A DNA stretch of 64,000 nucleotides from Nibrella saemangeumensis (GTDB lineage: Bacteria > Bacteroidota > Bacteroidia > Cytophagales > Spirosomataceae): positions 33,024 to 97,023 of the forward strand of contig NZ_BAABHD010000075.1 of NCBI RefSeq assembly GCF_039541915.1, given 5' to 3'. The position numbers and the translations under genes were made by a program. This document shows positions 25,101 through 33,505 of the stretch, piece after piece. Within the stretch, counting starts at the first letter, position 1; every line of letters begins with the position of its first letter. The notes beneath the pieces are model-generated. The model was not told the DNA's origin and did not search any database. It was given only the letters and a program-made list of their open reading frames with translations.

Positions 25101-25222
25101 TATGTCATAAATTTTACTCCAGCTCCAAATAGCACCAGCCTGACGACTTTTAATCAGGTTGTATGTGCAGGTTATACACGAGTTTCCTTCTGTTTGGCGG
25201 CAGTTTTTCCCCTGCTTTCGGT

Positions 25223-25230
25223 TATCTTTG
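25223..25230 (+). promoter_or_regulatory. -7 promoter element upstream of gatB
   Basis: TATCTTTG matches TAnnTTTG and lies 37 bp before the ATG. No TTG at 18-22 bp upstream is visible (nearest is 26 bp away). Confidence 0.45.
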
Positions 25231-25267
25231 TTGAAAATCACGTATTTTCAGTAAACCAACTGTTGGC

Positions 25268-26758
25268 ATGGTTGCAGACGCCATACTGTCGCCGGACACC
25301 CTGGCGAAATATGAGGCCGTTATCGGGTTAGAGGTACACTGTCAGTTACTTACCCATAGTAAGATCTTCGCGGCCGATGCAAATGTGTTTGGCCACGAGC
25401 CTAATACCAATATCAGCGTTATCACCCTCGCACATCCTGGTACATTACCCAAAATAAATCGTCAGGCCGTTGAGTTTGCCATTCGGATGGGCTTGGCCTG
25501 TGGCTGCGCGATTACCCGCTATAACGTTTTCGCCCGTAAGAATTACTTTTACCCTGACCTGCCGAAAGGTTATCAGCTCTCACAGGACAAAGGACCAATT
25601 TGCGTGGGAGGTGGTATTCCGGTAAAAGTTAAAGATCCTGTTACCGGTGAACCTTACGAAACAACCATCCAGATTCACCATATTCACCTGGAAGAAGACG
25701 CCGGAAAATCCATTCACGATGCCGATGACTGGGCCACCTGTCTGGACTACAACCGTGCCGGCACACCCCTGATTGAAATGGTGACGGACCCGTGCATCCG
25801 TACCGCCGAAGAAGCCGGGGCCTACCTGACCGAAGTTCGCCGACTGGTACGCTACCTCGATATCTGCGACGGTAATATGGAAGAAGGCTCCCTGCGTTGT
25901 GATGTTAATATATCCATCAGGCCGAAAGGCGTTACGGAGTTAGGTACGAAGGTTGAAGTTAAAAACCTCAACTCAATCCGAAATGTGCAGCGGGCCGTGG
26001 AGGTAGAATTCCGGCGTCAGGTTGAGCTTACCGAAACGGGCGGGCGCATTATTCAGGAAACGCGGACGTTTGACGCCAGTGCCGGTCGTACGTACGGTAT
26101 GCGTGAGAAAGAAACGATGAATGACTACCGCTACTTTCCCGACCCTGATCTGTGTCCGGTTGTTATATCGGATGAATGGCTGGCACGTATTCAGGCTGGA
26201 ATGCCGGCATTACCTCAGGAGTTGTACCAGAAGTTTGTTAGCCAGTATGGCCTGCCGGAGTATGATTCGGCGCTGTTGACCGATGCTAAAGAACTGGCAG
26301 CGTATTTTGAAGATGTCTGCCAGTATACCCAGAACTATAAAGCGGCATCAAATTGGATTATGGGAGCGGTAAAGGCACAGTTGAACGAAAAGACGTTGCG
26401 GGACCGTCAGTTTCCGGTGACCGCCACCGCCCTGGCCTCCCTGATTCAGCTGATTGATGAAGGAACCGTAAGCCAGACCGCAGCGCAACGAATATTTACA
26501 TTAATGACCGAGCAGCCGGGACAAACACCTGCGGAGCTTGCTCAGGCACACAATCTTATCCAGAACCGCAATACCGATGCCCTGCAAACGTTGGTAGAAG
26601 AGGTGTTGGCTGCCTGGCCCGACAAAGTTCAGCAATACAAAAAAGGCAAGAAAAACTTGCTGGGTCTATTTGTGGGCGAAGTTATGAAGAAGTCCAAGGG
26701 CTCGGCCGACCCCAGGCTGGTTAATCAGTTGATTATTCAGAGTCTAGCGCAATCATAA
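25268..26758 (+). CDS. gatB: Aspartyl/glutamyl-tRNA amidotransferase subunit B
   Basis: A 496-residue GatB, part of the GatCAB complex that amidates mischarged Glu-tRNA(Gln) and/or Asp-tRNA(Asn) in the cytoplasm. The N-terminal half has the kinase-like cradle with EAVIGLEVHCQLLTHSKIF, GQLSQDKGPI-like QLSQDKGP, LEEDAGKSIHD, DYNRAGTPLIEMVTDP and EGSLRCDVNISIRP, all hallmark blocks. The C-terminal YqeY-like tail with KGKKNLLGLFVGEVMKKSKGSADP binds tRNA. Full length for the family. gatA and gatC are not in the window. It is followed 2 bp later by the TlpA-like gene and likely shares its message. Confidence 0.96.
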   Translation: MVADAILSPDTLAKYEAVIGLEVHCQLLTHSKIFAADANVFGHEPNTNISVITLAHPGTLPKINRQAVEFAIRMGLACGCAITRYNVFARKNYFYPDLPKGYQLSQDKGPICVGGGIPVKVKDPVTGEPYETTIQIHHIHLEEDAGKSIHDADDWATCLDYNRAGTPLIEMVTDPCIRTAEEAGAYLTEVRRLVRYLDICDGNMEEGSLRCDVNISIRPKGVTELGTKVEVKNLNSIRNVQRAVEVEFRRQVELTETGGRIIQETRTFDASAGRTYGMREKETMNDYRYFPDPDLCPVVISDEWLARIQAGMPALPQELYQKFVSQYGLPEYDSALLTDAKELAAYFEDVCQYTQNYKAASNWIMGAVKAQLNEKTLRDRQFPVTATALASLIQLIDEGTVSQTAAQRIFTLMTEQPGQTPAELAQAHNLIQNRNTDALQTLVEEVLAAWPDKVQQYKKGKKNLLGLFVGEVMKKSKGSADPRLVNQLIIQSLAQS

Positions 26759-26760
26759 AT

Positions 26761-27885
26761 ATGAGAAATCTACTCGCCCAAACAGCCCTGCTACTGGCTG
26801 TCGGCTTTTCTGCCGTTGCGCAGAAAGAAGTTACCATCACCGGGAAAGTGAAAAGCGCCAGTCCCGGTAGCATGGTGTACCTGGAAGCTAACGGACAACC
26901 CCCCGTGCGGCTCGATTCGACCCGATTAGATAACAACAATTCGTTTTCTTTTAAAACAAACCGCTTAGCCGATGGTGGTGGAGTTTATCTGCTGAACATC
27001 GCCAATGCCCAACGGACGGTGTTGCTGCTGGAGGGAGGGGAAACCCTCAATGTTACGGCGGATGGCTACCAGGTGGACCCGAAAACGGGTCAAAAGGGTA
27101 ACCTAACTGTGACAGGGTCAAAAAATATGACTCATTATCAGCAATTAATGGACCTGAAGTCGAATATGGATAGCCGCGTCGCTGAGTGGAACAAGCAGTA
27201 TGCGGAAGCTAACGAGAAGAAGGACCAGAAGAAGATGCAGAAGATCCAGCAGGATTATGAAGCCGCTGAGAAACAGATGGTGAGCAAAGTGAAGTCGATG
27301 CTGCCTGAAATGGGTACCTCTCTGGCTGCTCTGTTTGCTACTAACTTTCTGAACGTCGATAATGACTTCCCTACACTCGACTCACTGGCAACCCGTTTTG
27401 AGCGGGAGAATCCCAACAGTCCACAGGCAAAAGCCTTTATTGGCAACATAGCCCGTATTCGGGGGGTAATGGTCGGCTCGTTGGCACCGGATATCGAGTT
27501 AAACGACCCCGCCGGTAAGCCGGTGAGCCTGTCGTCGCTCCGCGGCAAATACGTGCTGATTGATTTCTGGGCTTCCTGGTGTGGTCCCTGCCGGATGGAG
27601 AACCCGAACGTGGTGAGAATGTACAATAAGTTTAAAGATAAGGGTTTTGCCATCTATGGCGTTTCGCTTGATCGGGGCAAAGATGAGTGGGTAAAAGCCA
27701 TTGAGAAAGACGGTTTGTCCTGGACGCACGTATCAGACCTGAAGTTCTGGCAATCGGCAGCTGCCCAGAAATACGGTGTCAACGCTATTCCTGCTACCTT
27801 CCTGCTCGATAAAGAGGGGAAAATCATTGCGAAAAACCTGCGAGGTGAAGCGCTGGAGAAGAAATTGGAAGAAGTGCTTAAGTAA
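26761..27885 (+). CDS. TlpA-family disulfide reductase with DUF4369-like domain
   Basis: A 374-residue exported protein. A signal peptide (LLAQTALLLAVGFSAVAQ) precedes a DUF4369-like beta domain (about residues 20-110), a helical linker rich in Lys/Glu/Gln, and a C-terminal AhpC/TSA-TlpA domain. The redox site is ASWCGPCRMENPNVV at about residue 272. It likely reduces periplasmic disulphides, as in cytochrome maturation or oxidative defence. It starts 2 bp after gatB, an arrangement that suggests co-transcription rather than shared function. A 12-bp-stem terminator follows its stop. Confidence 0.86.
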   Translation: MRNLLAQTALLLAVGFSAVAQKEVTITGKVKSASPGSMVYLEANGQPPVRLDSTRLDNNNSFSFKTNRLADGGGVYLLNIANAQRTVLLLEGGETLNVTADGYQVDPKTGQKGNLTVTGSKNMTHYQQLMDLKSNMDSRVAEWNKQYAEANEKKDQKKMQKIQQDYEAAEKQMVSKVKSMLPEMGTSLAALFATNFLNVDNDFPTLDSLATRFERENPNSPQAKAFIGNIARIRGVMVGSLAPDIELNDPAGKPVSLSSLRGKYVLIDFWASWCGPCRMENPNVVRMYNKFKDKGFAIYGVSLDRGKDEWVKAIEKDGLSWTHVSDLKFWQSAAAQKYGVNAIPATFLLDKEGKIIAKNLRGEALEKKLEEVLK

Positions 27886-27907
27886 ACAGGCCACTTTCTT
27901 GCTCAAC

Positions 27908-27950
27908 AAAAAACCCAACTGGTCCCAAAAAATGGGCGGTTGGGTTTTTT
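27908..27950 (+). terminator. Rho-independent terminator after the gatB-TlpA pair
   Basis: AAAAAACCCAAC (27908-27919) pairs with GTTGGGTTTTTT (27939-27950) over 12 bp, with an inner CCC/GGG; the 3' arm ends in a T run. The loop is about 19 nt. Confidence 0.8.
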
Positions 27951-28019
27951 GTTGCTGTTTTATTCGGAAGTTTGTGGCCTTTACCAGATTCGTTTTAACC
28001 AGCTACTCACTGAAATACC

Positions 28020-28823
28020 ATGAAAATTGCGATTGCCGGTTGCGGAAACATGGGAATGGCGTTCGCCAAATCATTTCTGCAGTACGACCTTGTTAAAAAA
28101 GACGACCTCCTGCTCATTGAGAAAAGCACCAGCCGCTGCGAAGCGCTGAAGGCCGAAAAGACCGGCGTTGTCGTGGATACCATTAGTCCTCGGGTATCCG
28201 ACTACGACCTGATTATCTTATCGGTGAAACCGCAGGATTTTGCCGGCCTGCACGAGGCCCTGCGCGAGGTAATCCGGCCGGAGCAGGTGGTGCTGTCCAT
28301 CATGGCGGGGATTCCGATTGCCCAGATTCAGGAGAAGCTGAACCACCCGCTGGTCATCCGGGCTATGCCCAATACGCCCGCCATGCTTGGTATGGGAATT
28401 ACGGGTTTTACCGCGGCTAAAGAAGTTGACCTGAATAATCTCCGCAAAGTCGAAAACCTCATCAATGCGACTGGCCGCTCTATTTTTCTCGAAGACGAAA
28501 GCATGCTCGATGCCGTAACGGCGCTAAGCGGCAGCGGTCCGGCTTACTTCTATTATGTGGTGAAGGCAATGGTGGAAGCCGGTAAGCAAATGGGCTTTGA
28601 CGATGCCGTGGCTGCCCTGCTGGTCAAGCAGACCATGCTGGGGGCTTACCACCTGATCAACACCGCCGACAAGAGCCTTGATGACCTCATCAAAGCCGTA
28701 GCCTCCAAAGGCGGCACCACCGAAGCAGCCCTCCGCCAGTTTGAAGCCGGTGCCCTGGCCGATACCCTTATTGCCGGCATTAAAGCCGCGCAGGTGCGGG
28801 CTACTGAGTTGTCGAAGGGGTAG
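28020..28823 (+). CDS. proC: Pyrroline-5-carboxylate reductase
   Basis: A 267-residue ProC, which reduces pyrroline-5-carboxylate to proline with NAD(P)H, the last step of proline synthesis. The N-terminal Rossmann loop is IAGCGNMGMAFAKSF. The substrate region contains RAMPNTPAMLGMGITG, and the C-terminal dimerisation domain has TALSGSGPAYFYYVVKAM and KGGTTEAALRQFE, matching the signature of the family. Length is typical. It sits between a terminator and the convergent purB gene, with a palindromic element in the 30-bp gap. Confidence 0.95.
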   Translation: MKIAIAGCGNMGMAFAKSFLQYDLVKKDDLLLIEKSTSRCEALKAEKTGVVVDTISPRVSDYDLIILSVKPQDFAGLHEALREVIRPEQVVLSIMAGIPIAQIQEKLNHPLVIRAMPNTPAMLGMGITGFTAAKEVDLNNLRKVENLINATGRSIFLEDESMLDAVTALSGSGPAYFYYVVKAMVEAGKQMGFDDAVAALLVKQTMLGAYHLINTADKSLDDLIKAVASKGGTTEAALRQFEAGALADTLIAGIKAAQVRATELSKG

Positions 28824-28827
28824 TCCT

Positions 28828-28854
28828 GTACAACGGAATCGTATTCCGTTGTAC
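28828..28854. repeat. Perfect 12-bp-arm palindrome between proC and purB
   Basis: GTACAACGGAAT (28828-28839) pairs with ATTCCGTTGTAC (28843-28854) around the loop cgt, and its last base belongs to the purB stop codon. There is no T tract. Read on the minus strand its core CGGAATACGATTCCG is nearly identical to the repeat at 47624-47647, suggesting a dispersed family. Confidence 0.75.
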
Positions 28855-30194
28855 TACATCCCCGTATAACTAAACGGTGTTACCCCCCGCAACTCATCCT
28901 TAACCGCGTCAGATACGTCCAGTCCATCTATAAACTGGCTAATGGTATCTGCCGTAATTTTACTGTTAGTACGGGTAAGGGCTTTCAGTGCTTCGTACGG
29001 CTGCGGATAGCCTTCGCGCCGGAGAATGGTTTGAATGCCTTCAGCCACTACAGCCCAGTTTTCTTCCAGATCAGCCCGAATGGCAGCTTCGTTTAGCTCC
29101 AGTTTGTCGAGACCTTTCAACAAGGCCTTCAACGCAATCACTGAATGAGCAAAGGGAACGCCTATGTTGCGTAGAACGGTGGAGTCCGTCAGGTCGCGCT
29201 GCAGCCGCGAAATAGGTAGTTTGGCAGACAGGTGTTCACAAAGCGCATTTGCCATGCCGAGGTTTCCTTCCGAATTCTCAAAATCGATGGGATTTACCTT
29301 ATGCGGCATGGCAGAGGAGCCTACTTCATTGGCTTTGATCTTCTGCTTGAAGTAATTCATAGACACGTAGGTCCACATGTCTCTGTCAAGGTCTATCAGG
29401 ATCGTATTAAGCCGCTTGATGGTGTCAAGCAAGGCTGCCAGCATATCATAATGCTCAATCTGGGTGGTAAACTGGCTGCGGACCATCCCCTGGCTCTCGA
29501 CAAATTTGTCCCCAAATTGTTTCCAGTCAATGCCTGGGTACGCCACGCGGTGTGCGTTAAAGTTTCCGGTAGCTCCACCAAATTTGGCACTGGTAGGAAT
29601 AGGAGCCAACAGATTCAACTGTTTCTCCAGGCGCTCACAAAACACCATCAGCTCTTTGCCTAAACGCGTTGGCGAAGCGGGTTGGCCGTGGGTGCGGGCC
29701 AGCATCGGAGTGGCCTCCCACTGGGCAGCTAATTCGCCCAGGCGTTGTATGGTTTTTTGATAGAGCGGTATTATTTCGTTTTTGAGTGCATCATCCAACA
29801 GCAGAGGAATGGCCGTATTGTTTACATCCTGGGAGGTAAGACCGAAATGGATAAATTCCAGATACTGTTCGTCCAGCTGCCCCTTCAGCTTTTCCTTGAT
29901 AAAGTACTCAACCGCCTTTACATCGTGGTTGGTAACCGCTTCAATCTCTTTGATACGCAGGGCGTCTGTTTCTGTAAAGGTTTCGTATAAGCCACGTAGT
30001 ACCGGAAACAGTGTAGAATCTACCGTTTTCAGCTGAGGCACCGGCCATTCACAAAGTGCAATGAAATACTCGATTTCGATGCGAACCCGGTAGCGGATCA
30101 GGCCGAATTCAGAAAAATACGGGGCCAGTGCGGTGACTTGCCGGCGATAGCGGCCGTCGATGGGCGAAATGGCGGTGAGGGCTGATAATTCCAT
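28854..30194 (-). CDS. purB: Adenylosuccinate lyase
   Basis: A 446-residue fumarase/aspartase-superfamily enzyme that splits SAICAR and adenylosuccinate in purine synthesis. The N-terminal SPIDGRY and later EAVTNHDVKAVE, TSQDVNNTA, TRTHGQPASPT-like ARTHGQPASPT, and the signature GSSAMPHKVNPIDFENSEGN (catalytic loop Ser) are all visible. Length fits the family. The gene upstream on the minus strand, a DUF1207 protein, is 15 bp away, so the two may be read together despite different roles. The stop codon lies in the adjoining palindrome. Confidence 0.95.
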   Translation of the reverse strand: MELSALTAISPIDGRYRRQVTALAPYFSEFGLIRYRVRIEIEYFIALCEWPVPQLKTVDSTLFPVLRGLYETFTETDALRIKEIEAVTNHDVKAVEYFIKEKLKGQLDEQYLEFIHFGLTSQDVNNTAIPLLLDDALKNEIIPLYQKTIQRLGELAAQWEATPMLARTHGQPASPTRLGKELMVFCERLEKQLNLLAPIPTSAKFGGATGNFNAHRVAYPGIDWKQFGDKFVESQGMVRSQFTTQIEHYDMLAALLDTIKRLNTILIDLDRDMWTYVSMNYFKQKIKANEVGSSAMPHKVNPIDFENSEGNLGMANALCEHLSAKLPISRLQRDLTDSTVLRNIGVPFAHSVIALKALLKGLDKLELNEAAIRADLEENWAVVAEGIQTILRREGYPQPYEALKALTRTNSKITADTISQFIDGLDVSDAVKDELRGVTPFSYTGM

Positions 30195-30209
30195 GGGAAT
30201 AAGTCTCTG

Positions 30210-31085
30210 TTAAAGAGGGTTTAAGTAAGCGCCGAAGCCGAGCCATTGTACGCGCTGATCTTCATACTGGCTGTAGGGGCGGAAACCACTGTACAATTCA
30301 GCAAGAAAGGTAAGCGATGCGGAGCGCCGGCCAATTTCGAACCCTGCGCCGGCTTTGATGCCCGGCCGGAAGCTGGTTTGCTCCCAGAACTTAACATCCA
30401 TACCGCCCACCAATCGAATCAGCCTGTTGTTGGGCTGCCGGTAAAAAAAACCGGCCTGGGCACTCAGCCGCTTGCGCTCTGTAGGCTTTCGCAGGCCGAT
30501 ACCTAAACCGGCATAGGGACGCAACCCATTGATTTCACGGCTAAAGGTTACATCGACAACCTCATAATTTACAGAGTTGGGCGTATAATAGTTGATTTGG
30601 TTCCGAATCAGGTAATCGTCGCCCAGATGCGATGAGAGGTGATAAAGCCGGAAACGCCAGCTATTCGATCCACGCTGGAGGTTTAGTATAAAGCTGACTT
30701 TGTAGTCTGTATTCATCAACTGACGACGCTGTTTCTTCTGCACCGCGTCTTGGTATACTTCAAATTGTGTGAAGGATGCAACATCAATGACAAACTCGGT
30801 AGCCCGGCCGGGGGCTGTAGTCCGGCGCCAGAAGGGCTTGGCAAACCCAAACGCAAACGGCACAATAGCGCCGGGATACGCTTTGCCTTCGGTGTTGTAA
30901 GCGGGCAAAATACTCACATAAGTCTGAGCCTCCAGCGGGTCCAGAATGAGCGGCTCGAACAAATGGCCACGGGGCAGAAACTCACTCCGGGGATATACCT
31001 CGGCCGGAGCCGTAGAATCGGCAAATTGAGCCAGAGCCTGGGTCGTTACTAATAAGGCGAAAGCAAATAGAAAGAGCAGTTTCAT
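30210..31085 (-). CDS. DUF1207-like exported beta-barrel protein
   Basis: A 291-residue protein starting with a signal peptide (MKLLFLFAFALLVTTQALAQ) and continuing as alternating hydrophobic beta-strands, as in an outer-membrane barrel. The segments FLPRGHLFEPLILDP and FRLYHLSSHLGDDYLI match what I recall of the DUF1207 family. Function is unknown. I place the start at ATG 31085. An upstream ATG in the same frame (31130) would add 15 residues coded by the 67-bp inverted repeat, which would leave the signal peptide internal. It ends in YLNPL without a terminal aromatic residue, so the barrel call is tentative. Confidence 0.72.
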   Translation of the reverse strand: MKLLFLFAFALLVTTQALAQFADSTAPAEVYPRSEFLPRGHLFEPLILDPLEAQTYVSILPAYNTEGKAYPGAIVPFAFGFAKPFWRRTTAPGRATEFVIDVASFTQFEVYQDAVQKKQRRQLMNTDYKVSFILNLQRGSNSWRFRLYHLSSHLGDDYLIRNQINYYTPNSVNYEVVDVTFSREINGLRPYAGLGIGLRKPTERKRLSAQAGFFYRQPNNRLIRLVGGMDVKFWEQTSFRPGIKAGAGFEIGRRSASLTFLAELYSGFRPYSQYEDQRVQWLGFGAYLNPL

Positions 31086-31093
31086 AGAAAATG

Positions 31094-31160
31094 GTACCAC
31101 GGCTGTCGGGGCCGGCAGACATCGGTACACCGACGCGGCCGGCCCCGACAGCCGTGGTAC
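31094..31160. repeat. 67-bp nested inverted repeat with 23-bp perfect arms
   Basis: Arms 31094-31116 and 31138-31160 are perfect inverted copies starting GTACCACGGCTGTCGGGG. The 21-nt centre contains its own small stem, CGGT-AC-ACCG (31123-31132). It lies 4 bp past the M20 gene's stop and 8 bp before the DUF1207 ATG. GC content is much above the flanks. It could be a terminator, a REP/MITE-like mobile repeat, or a processing site; there is no direct T run. Confidence 0.85.
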
Positions 31161-31164
31161 AAAA

Positions 31165-32529
31165 TCACTTCTTCAATTCAGCGTAATGTTTATAAAAATA
31201 GGGGATCGTTTCAATACCCTTAAAAAAGTTAAACAAGCCGTAGCTTTCGTTGGGTGAGTGTAAGGCATCGGCGTCTAAGCCAAACCCCATCAGGATGCTT
31301 TTGATACCCAGTTCCTGCTCAAACAAGGCGACGATGGGGATACTGCCTCCTCCGCGGGTCGGAATGGGTTTTTTACCCCAAGCCTCTTCAAAGGCTTTGC
31401 TGGCGGCTTCAAATTCCACAGAATCCGTTGGGGTCACGTAGGGTAAACCGCCATGGTGCGGCATTACCTTAACCGTTACGGTAGACGGAGCAATAGCCTG
31501 GAAGTGGCGGCTGAACAGCTCGGTGATCTCATCCGGGTCCTGGTTCGGCACCAGGCGCATGCTGATCTTGGCGTGTGCTTTGGCCGGCAGTACCGTTTTG
31601 GCACCTTCGCCGGTGTAGCCGCCCCAAATGCCGTTTACGTCGAGCGTCGGGCGGATGGAGGTACGCTCCGGCGTAGAGTAACCCGCTTCGCCAGCCACAG
31701 CGTTTAGCCCCAAGTCATGTATGTATTCGGCTTCGTCAAACGGTGCCTTGGCCAGCTCGGTCCGTTCGTCGGTACTTAGCTCCGCAACCTTGTCGTAAAA
31801 GCCGGGAATGGTGATACGACCCTGCTCATCTTTCAGGGAGGCAATCATCCGGCACAGCACGTTAATTGGGTTCTCTACACCACCGCCATACACGCCGGAG
31901 TGCAAATCCCGGTTGGGGCCGGTCACCTCTACCTCTACATAGGATAAGCCGCGCAGGCCGCTTTCGATAGACGGGGTATCGTTATTGATAATGCTTGTGT
32001 CGGAAATCAGGATAACGTCAGCCTTCAGACGGTCGCGGTTCTCGGCCACAAAGGTGCCGAGGTGTTCGGAGCCAACTTCTTCTTCACCCTCGATCATCAC
32101 CTTAACGTTACAGGGCAGGTTCCCTCCGGCAATCATGCCTTCGATGGCTTTTACGTGCATGTAAAACTGACCTTTATCGTCGCAGGCACCACGGGCGTAG
32201 ATGCGCTCGTTGCGGATGGTGGGCTCAAACGGGGGCGTATGCCACAATTCAAACGGGTCGGCGGGCTGAACATCGTAATGACCATACACCAGCACCGTTG
32301 GTTTGGCCGAATCTATTATTTTTTCCCCGAACACCACGGGGTGGCCAGCGGTATCAATGACCTCGGCAGCATCCAGGCCGGCAGCCAGCAGCTTGTCTTT
32401 AACAAAGGCAGCTGCCCTGCGCATATCATCTTTATGCTTTGGATCGGCCGATACCGATGGAATCCGGATCAGGTCGAAGAGTTCATTCAGGAAGCGGTCT
32501 TTATTCTCCTCCAGATAGGCTTTTATCAT
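31165..32529 (-). CDS. M20 family dipeptidase
   Basis: A 454-residue zinc dipeptidase or aminoacylase of the M20 family (CNDP/PepV-like). Motifs: VLVYGHYDVQPADP (first metal His and Asp), YARGACDDKGQFYMHV (bridging Asp), IEGEEEVGSEHL (catalytic Glu pair) and ILISDTSIINN; a dimerisation lid is inserted in the middle. LHSPNESYGL near the C-terminus has the last metal His. There is no signal peptide, so it is cytoplasmic. It would hydrolyse dipeptides imported from outside. It may be co-transcribed with the DUF1207 gene downstream but the inverted repeat between them could break the message. Confidence 0.9.
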   Translation of the reverse strand: MIKAYLEENKDRFLNELFDLIRIPSVSADPKHKDDMRRAAAFVKDKLLAAGLDAAEVIDTAGHPVVFGEKIIDSAKPTVLVYGHYDVQPADPFELWHTPPFEPTIRNERIYARGACDDKGQFYMHVKAIEGMIAGGNLPCNVKVMIEGEEEVGSEHLGTFVAENRDRLKADVILISDTSIINNDTPSIESGLRGLSYVEVEVTGPNRDLHSGVYGGGVENPINVLCRMIASLKDEQGRITIPGFYDKVAELSTDERTELAKAPFDEAEYIHDLGLNAVAGEAGYSTPERTSIRPTLDVNGIWGGYTGEGAKTVLPAKAHAKISMRLVPNQDPDEITELFSRHFQAIAPSTVTVKVMPHHGGLPYVTPTDSVEFEAASKAFEEAWGKKPIPTRGGGSIPIVALFEQELGIKSILMGFGLDADALHSPNESYGLFNFFKGIETIPYFYKHYAELKK

Positions 32530-32630
32530 GTTGATATGAGGTTTGTACCAGGCGGCCTTGGCACCGCCGGAGCGGTGCCGTGTGAAGACTGAGTTAGCCA
32601 GCCGACCGGCGTTTGTTTCAGTAGAAACGT

Positions 32631-32674
32631 AAAAACGCCCCCAAGTTACGCACTTATGTGCTACTCGGGGGCGT
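32631..32674 (-). terminator. Rho-independent terminator of plsY
   Basis: On the minus strand ACGCCCCC (32674-32667) pairs with GGGGGCGT (32642-32635), with an inner GCAC/GTGC stem, followed by five T (32635-32631). It begins 28 bp past the plsY stop. Confidence 0.75.
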
Positions 32675-32701
32675 CTGAAGGAGGTAAATATCGGAAAGTT
32701 A

Positions 32702-33355
32702 CTAAGCGCGTTTCCGGCGCAGGCGAATTAGAACTGTGCGGTTCTCTTCTCCCCGAAGCAACCGGCCAATATTTTTCTGATGAGTTAACACCACAATCAG
32801 AAACATGACAAAACCGAAGATGATCAGCAGCGGGCTCTCGTTCTCCCCAAAAATACGCAGCAGCAGCAGCACCGGAAAGGCTAAAGCGGCCATAATAGAC
32901 CCCAGTGACACATATTGGGAGGCTATAACCACCAGGAGAAAGATACCGATACAAACGGCTGCCAGTTCTGGATGAATAGCCAGCACCATGCCCAGCAAGG
33001 TAGCTACGCCCTTACCGCCTTTAAATCCAGCAAAGATCGGATATAAGTGACCAAGAACAGCTACTATACCAAATGCCAGTTTCCAGGTAAGAATTTCGTT
33101 TTCTGGTATAAAATTAAAGTACCATAACAGCGTAGCCAGAATCGTGGCCGTGTAACCTTTTAGAACGTCGACCAGCATTACCACCGTACCGGCTCGTTTA
33201 CCCAACACCCGGAAGGTATTGGTGGCACCGGCGTTACCGCTGCCGTGCTTCCGAATGTCGATACTGAAAAAAGCCTGACTATACCACACCGCCGATGGAA
33301 TAGAACCGAGGAGATACGCCAGGATTGTAGTGGCAATAATGAGGAGTACGTTCAT
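32702..33355 (-). CDS. plsY: Glycerol-3-phosphate acyltransferase PlsY
   Basis: A 217-residue membrane enzyme that transfers an acyl group from acyl-phosphate to glycerol-3-phosphate, the first step of phospholipid synthesis in most bacteria. The three active-site loops are recognisable: YLLGSIPSAVWYSQ, RKHGSGNAGATNTFRVLGK and GHLYPIFAGFKGGKGVAT. About five hydrophobic segments span the inner membrane. PlsX, which supplies acyl-phosphate, is not in the window. It has its own terminator and a -7 element 87-94 bp upstream of its ATG. Confidence 0.93.
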   Translation of the reverse strand: MNVLLIIATTILAYLLGSIPSAVWYSQAFFSIDIRKHGSGNAGATNTFRVLGKRAGTVVMLVDVLKGYTATILATLLWYFNFIPENEILTWKLAFGIVAVLGHLYPIFAGFKGGKGVATLLGMVLAIHPELAAVCIGIFLLVVIASQYVSLGSIMAALAFPVLLLLRIFGENESPLLIIFGFVMFLIVVLTHQKNIGRLLRGEENRTVLIRLRRKRA

Positions 33356-33441
33356 AACAAGGAATTGAGCAACTGGTTAAGAAACGCCTGAAAGTCAGCG
33401 CCAGACAAAATTTCGTCTTGTTTATTACGTTAATGTGACCT

Positions 33442-33449
33442 CAAAGGTA
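33442..33449 (-). promoter_or_regulatory. -7 promoter element upstream of plsY
   Basis: The minus strand reads TACCTTTG here, a full match to TAnnTTTG, 87 bp from the ATG. A -33 element is not seen. Confidence 0.4.
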
Positions 33450-33505
33450 CATTTATTTCGCTAAATCGGTTCCTGACTTACTTTAAAAACATATTAATAT
33501 CCAAC

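Noticed and set aside
31094..31160. Reading the nested inverted repeat as an ordinary terminator
   Set aside because: It lacks a T run on either strand and its arms are far longer than needed, so I list it as a repeat.
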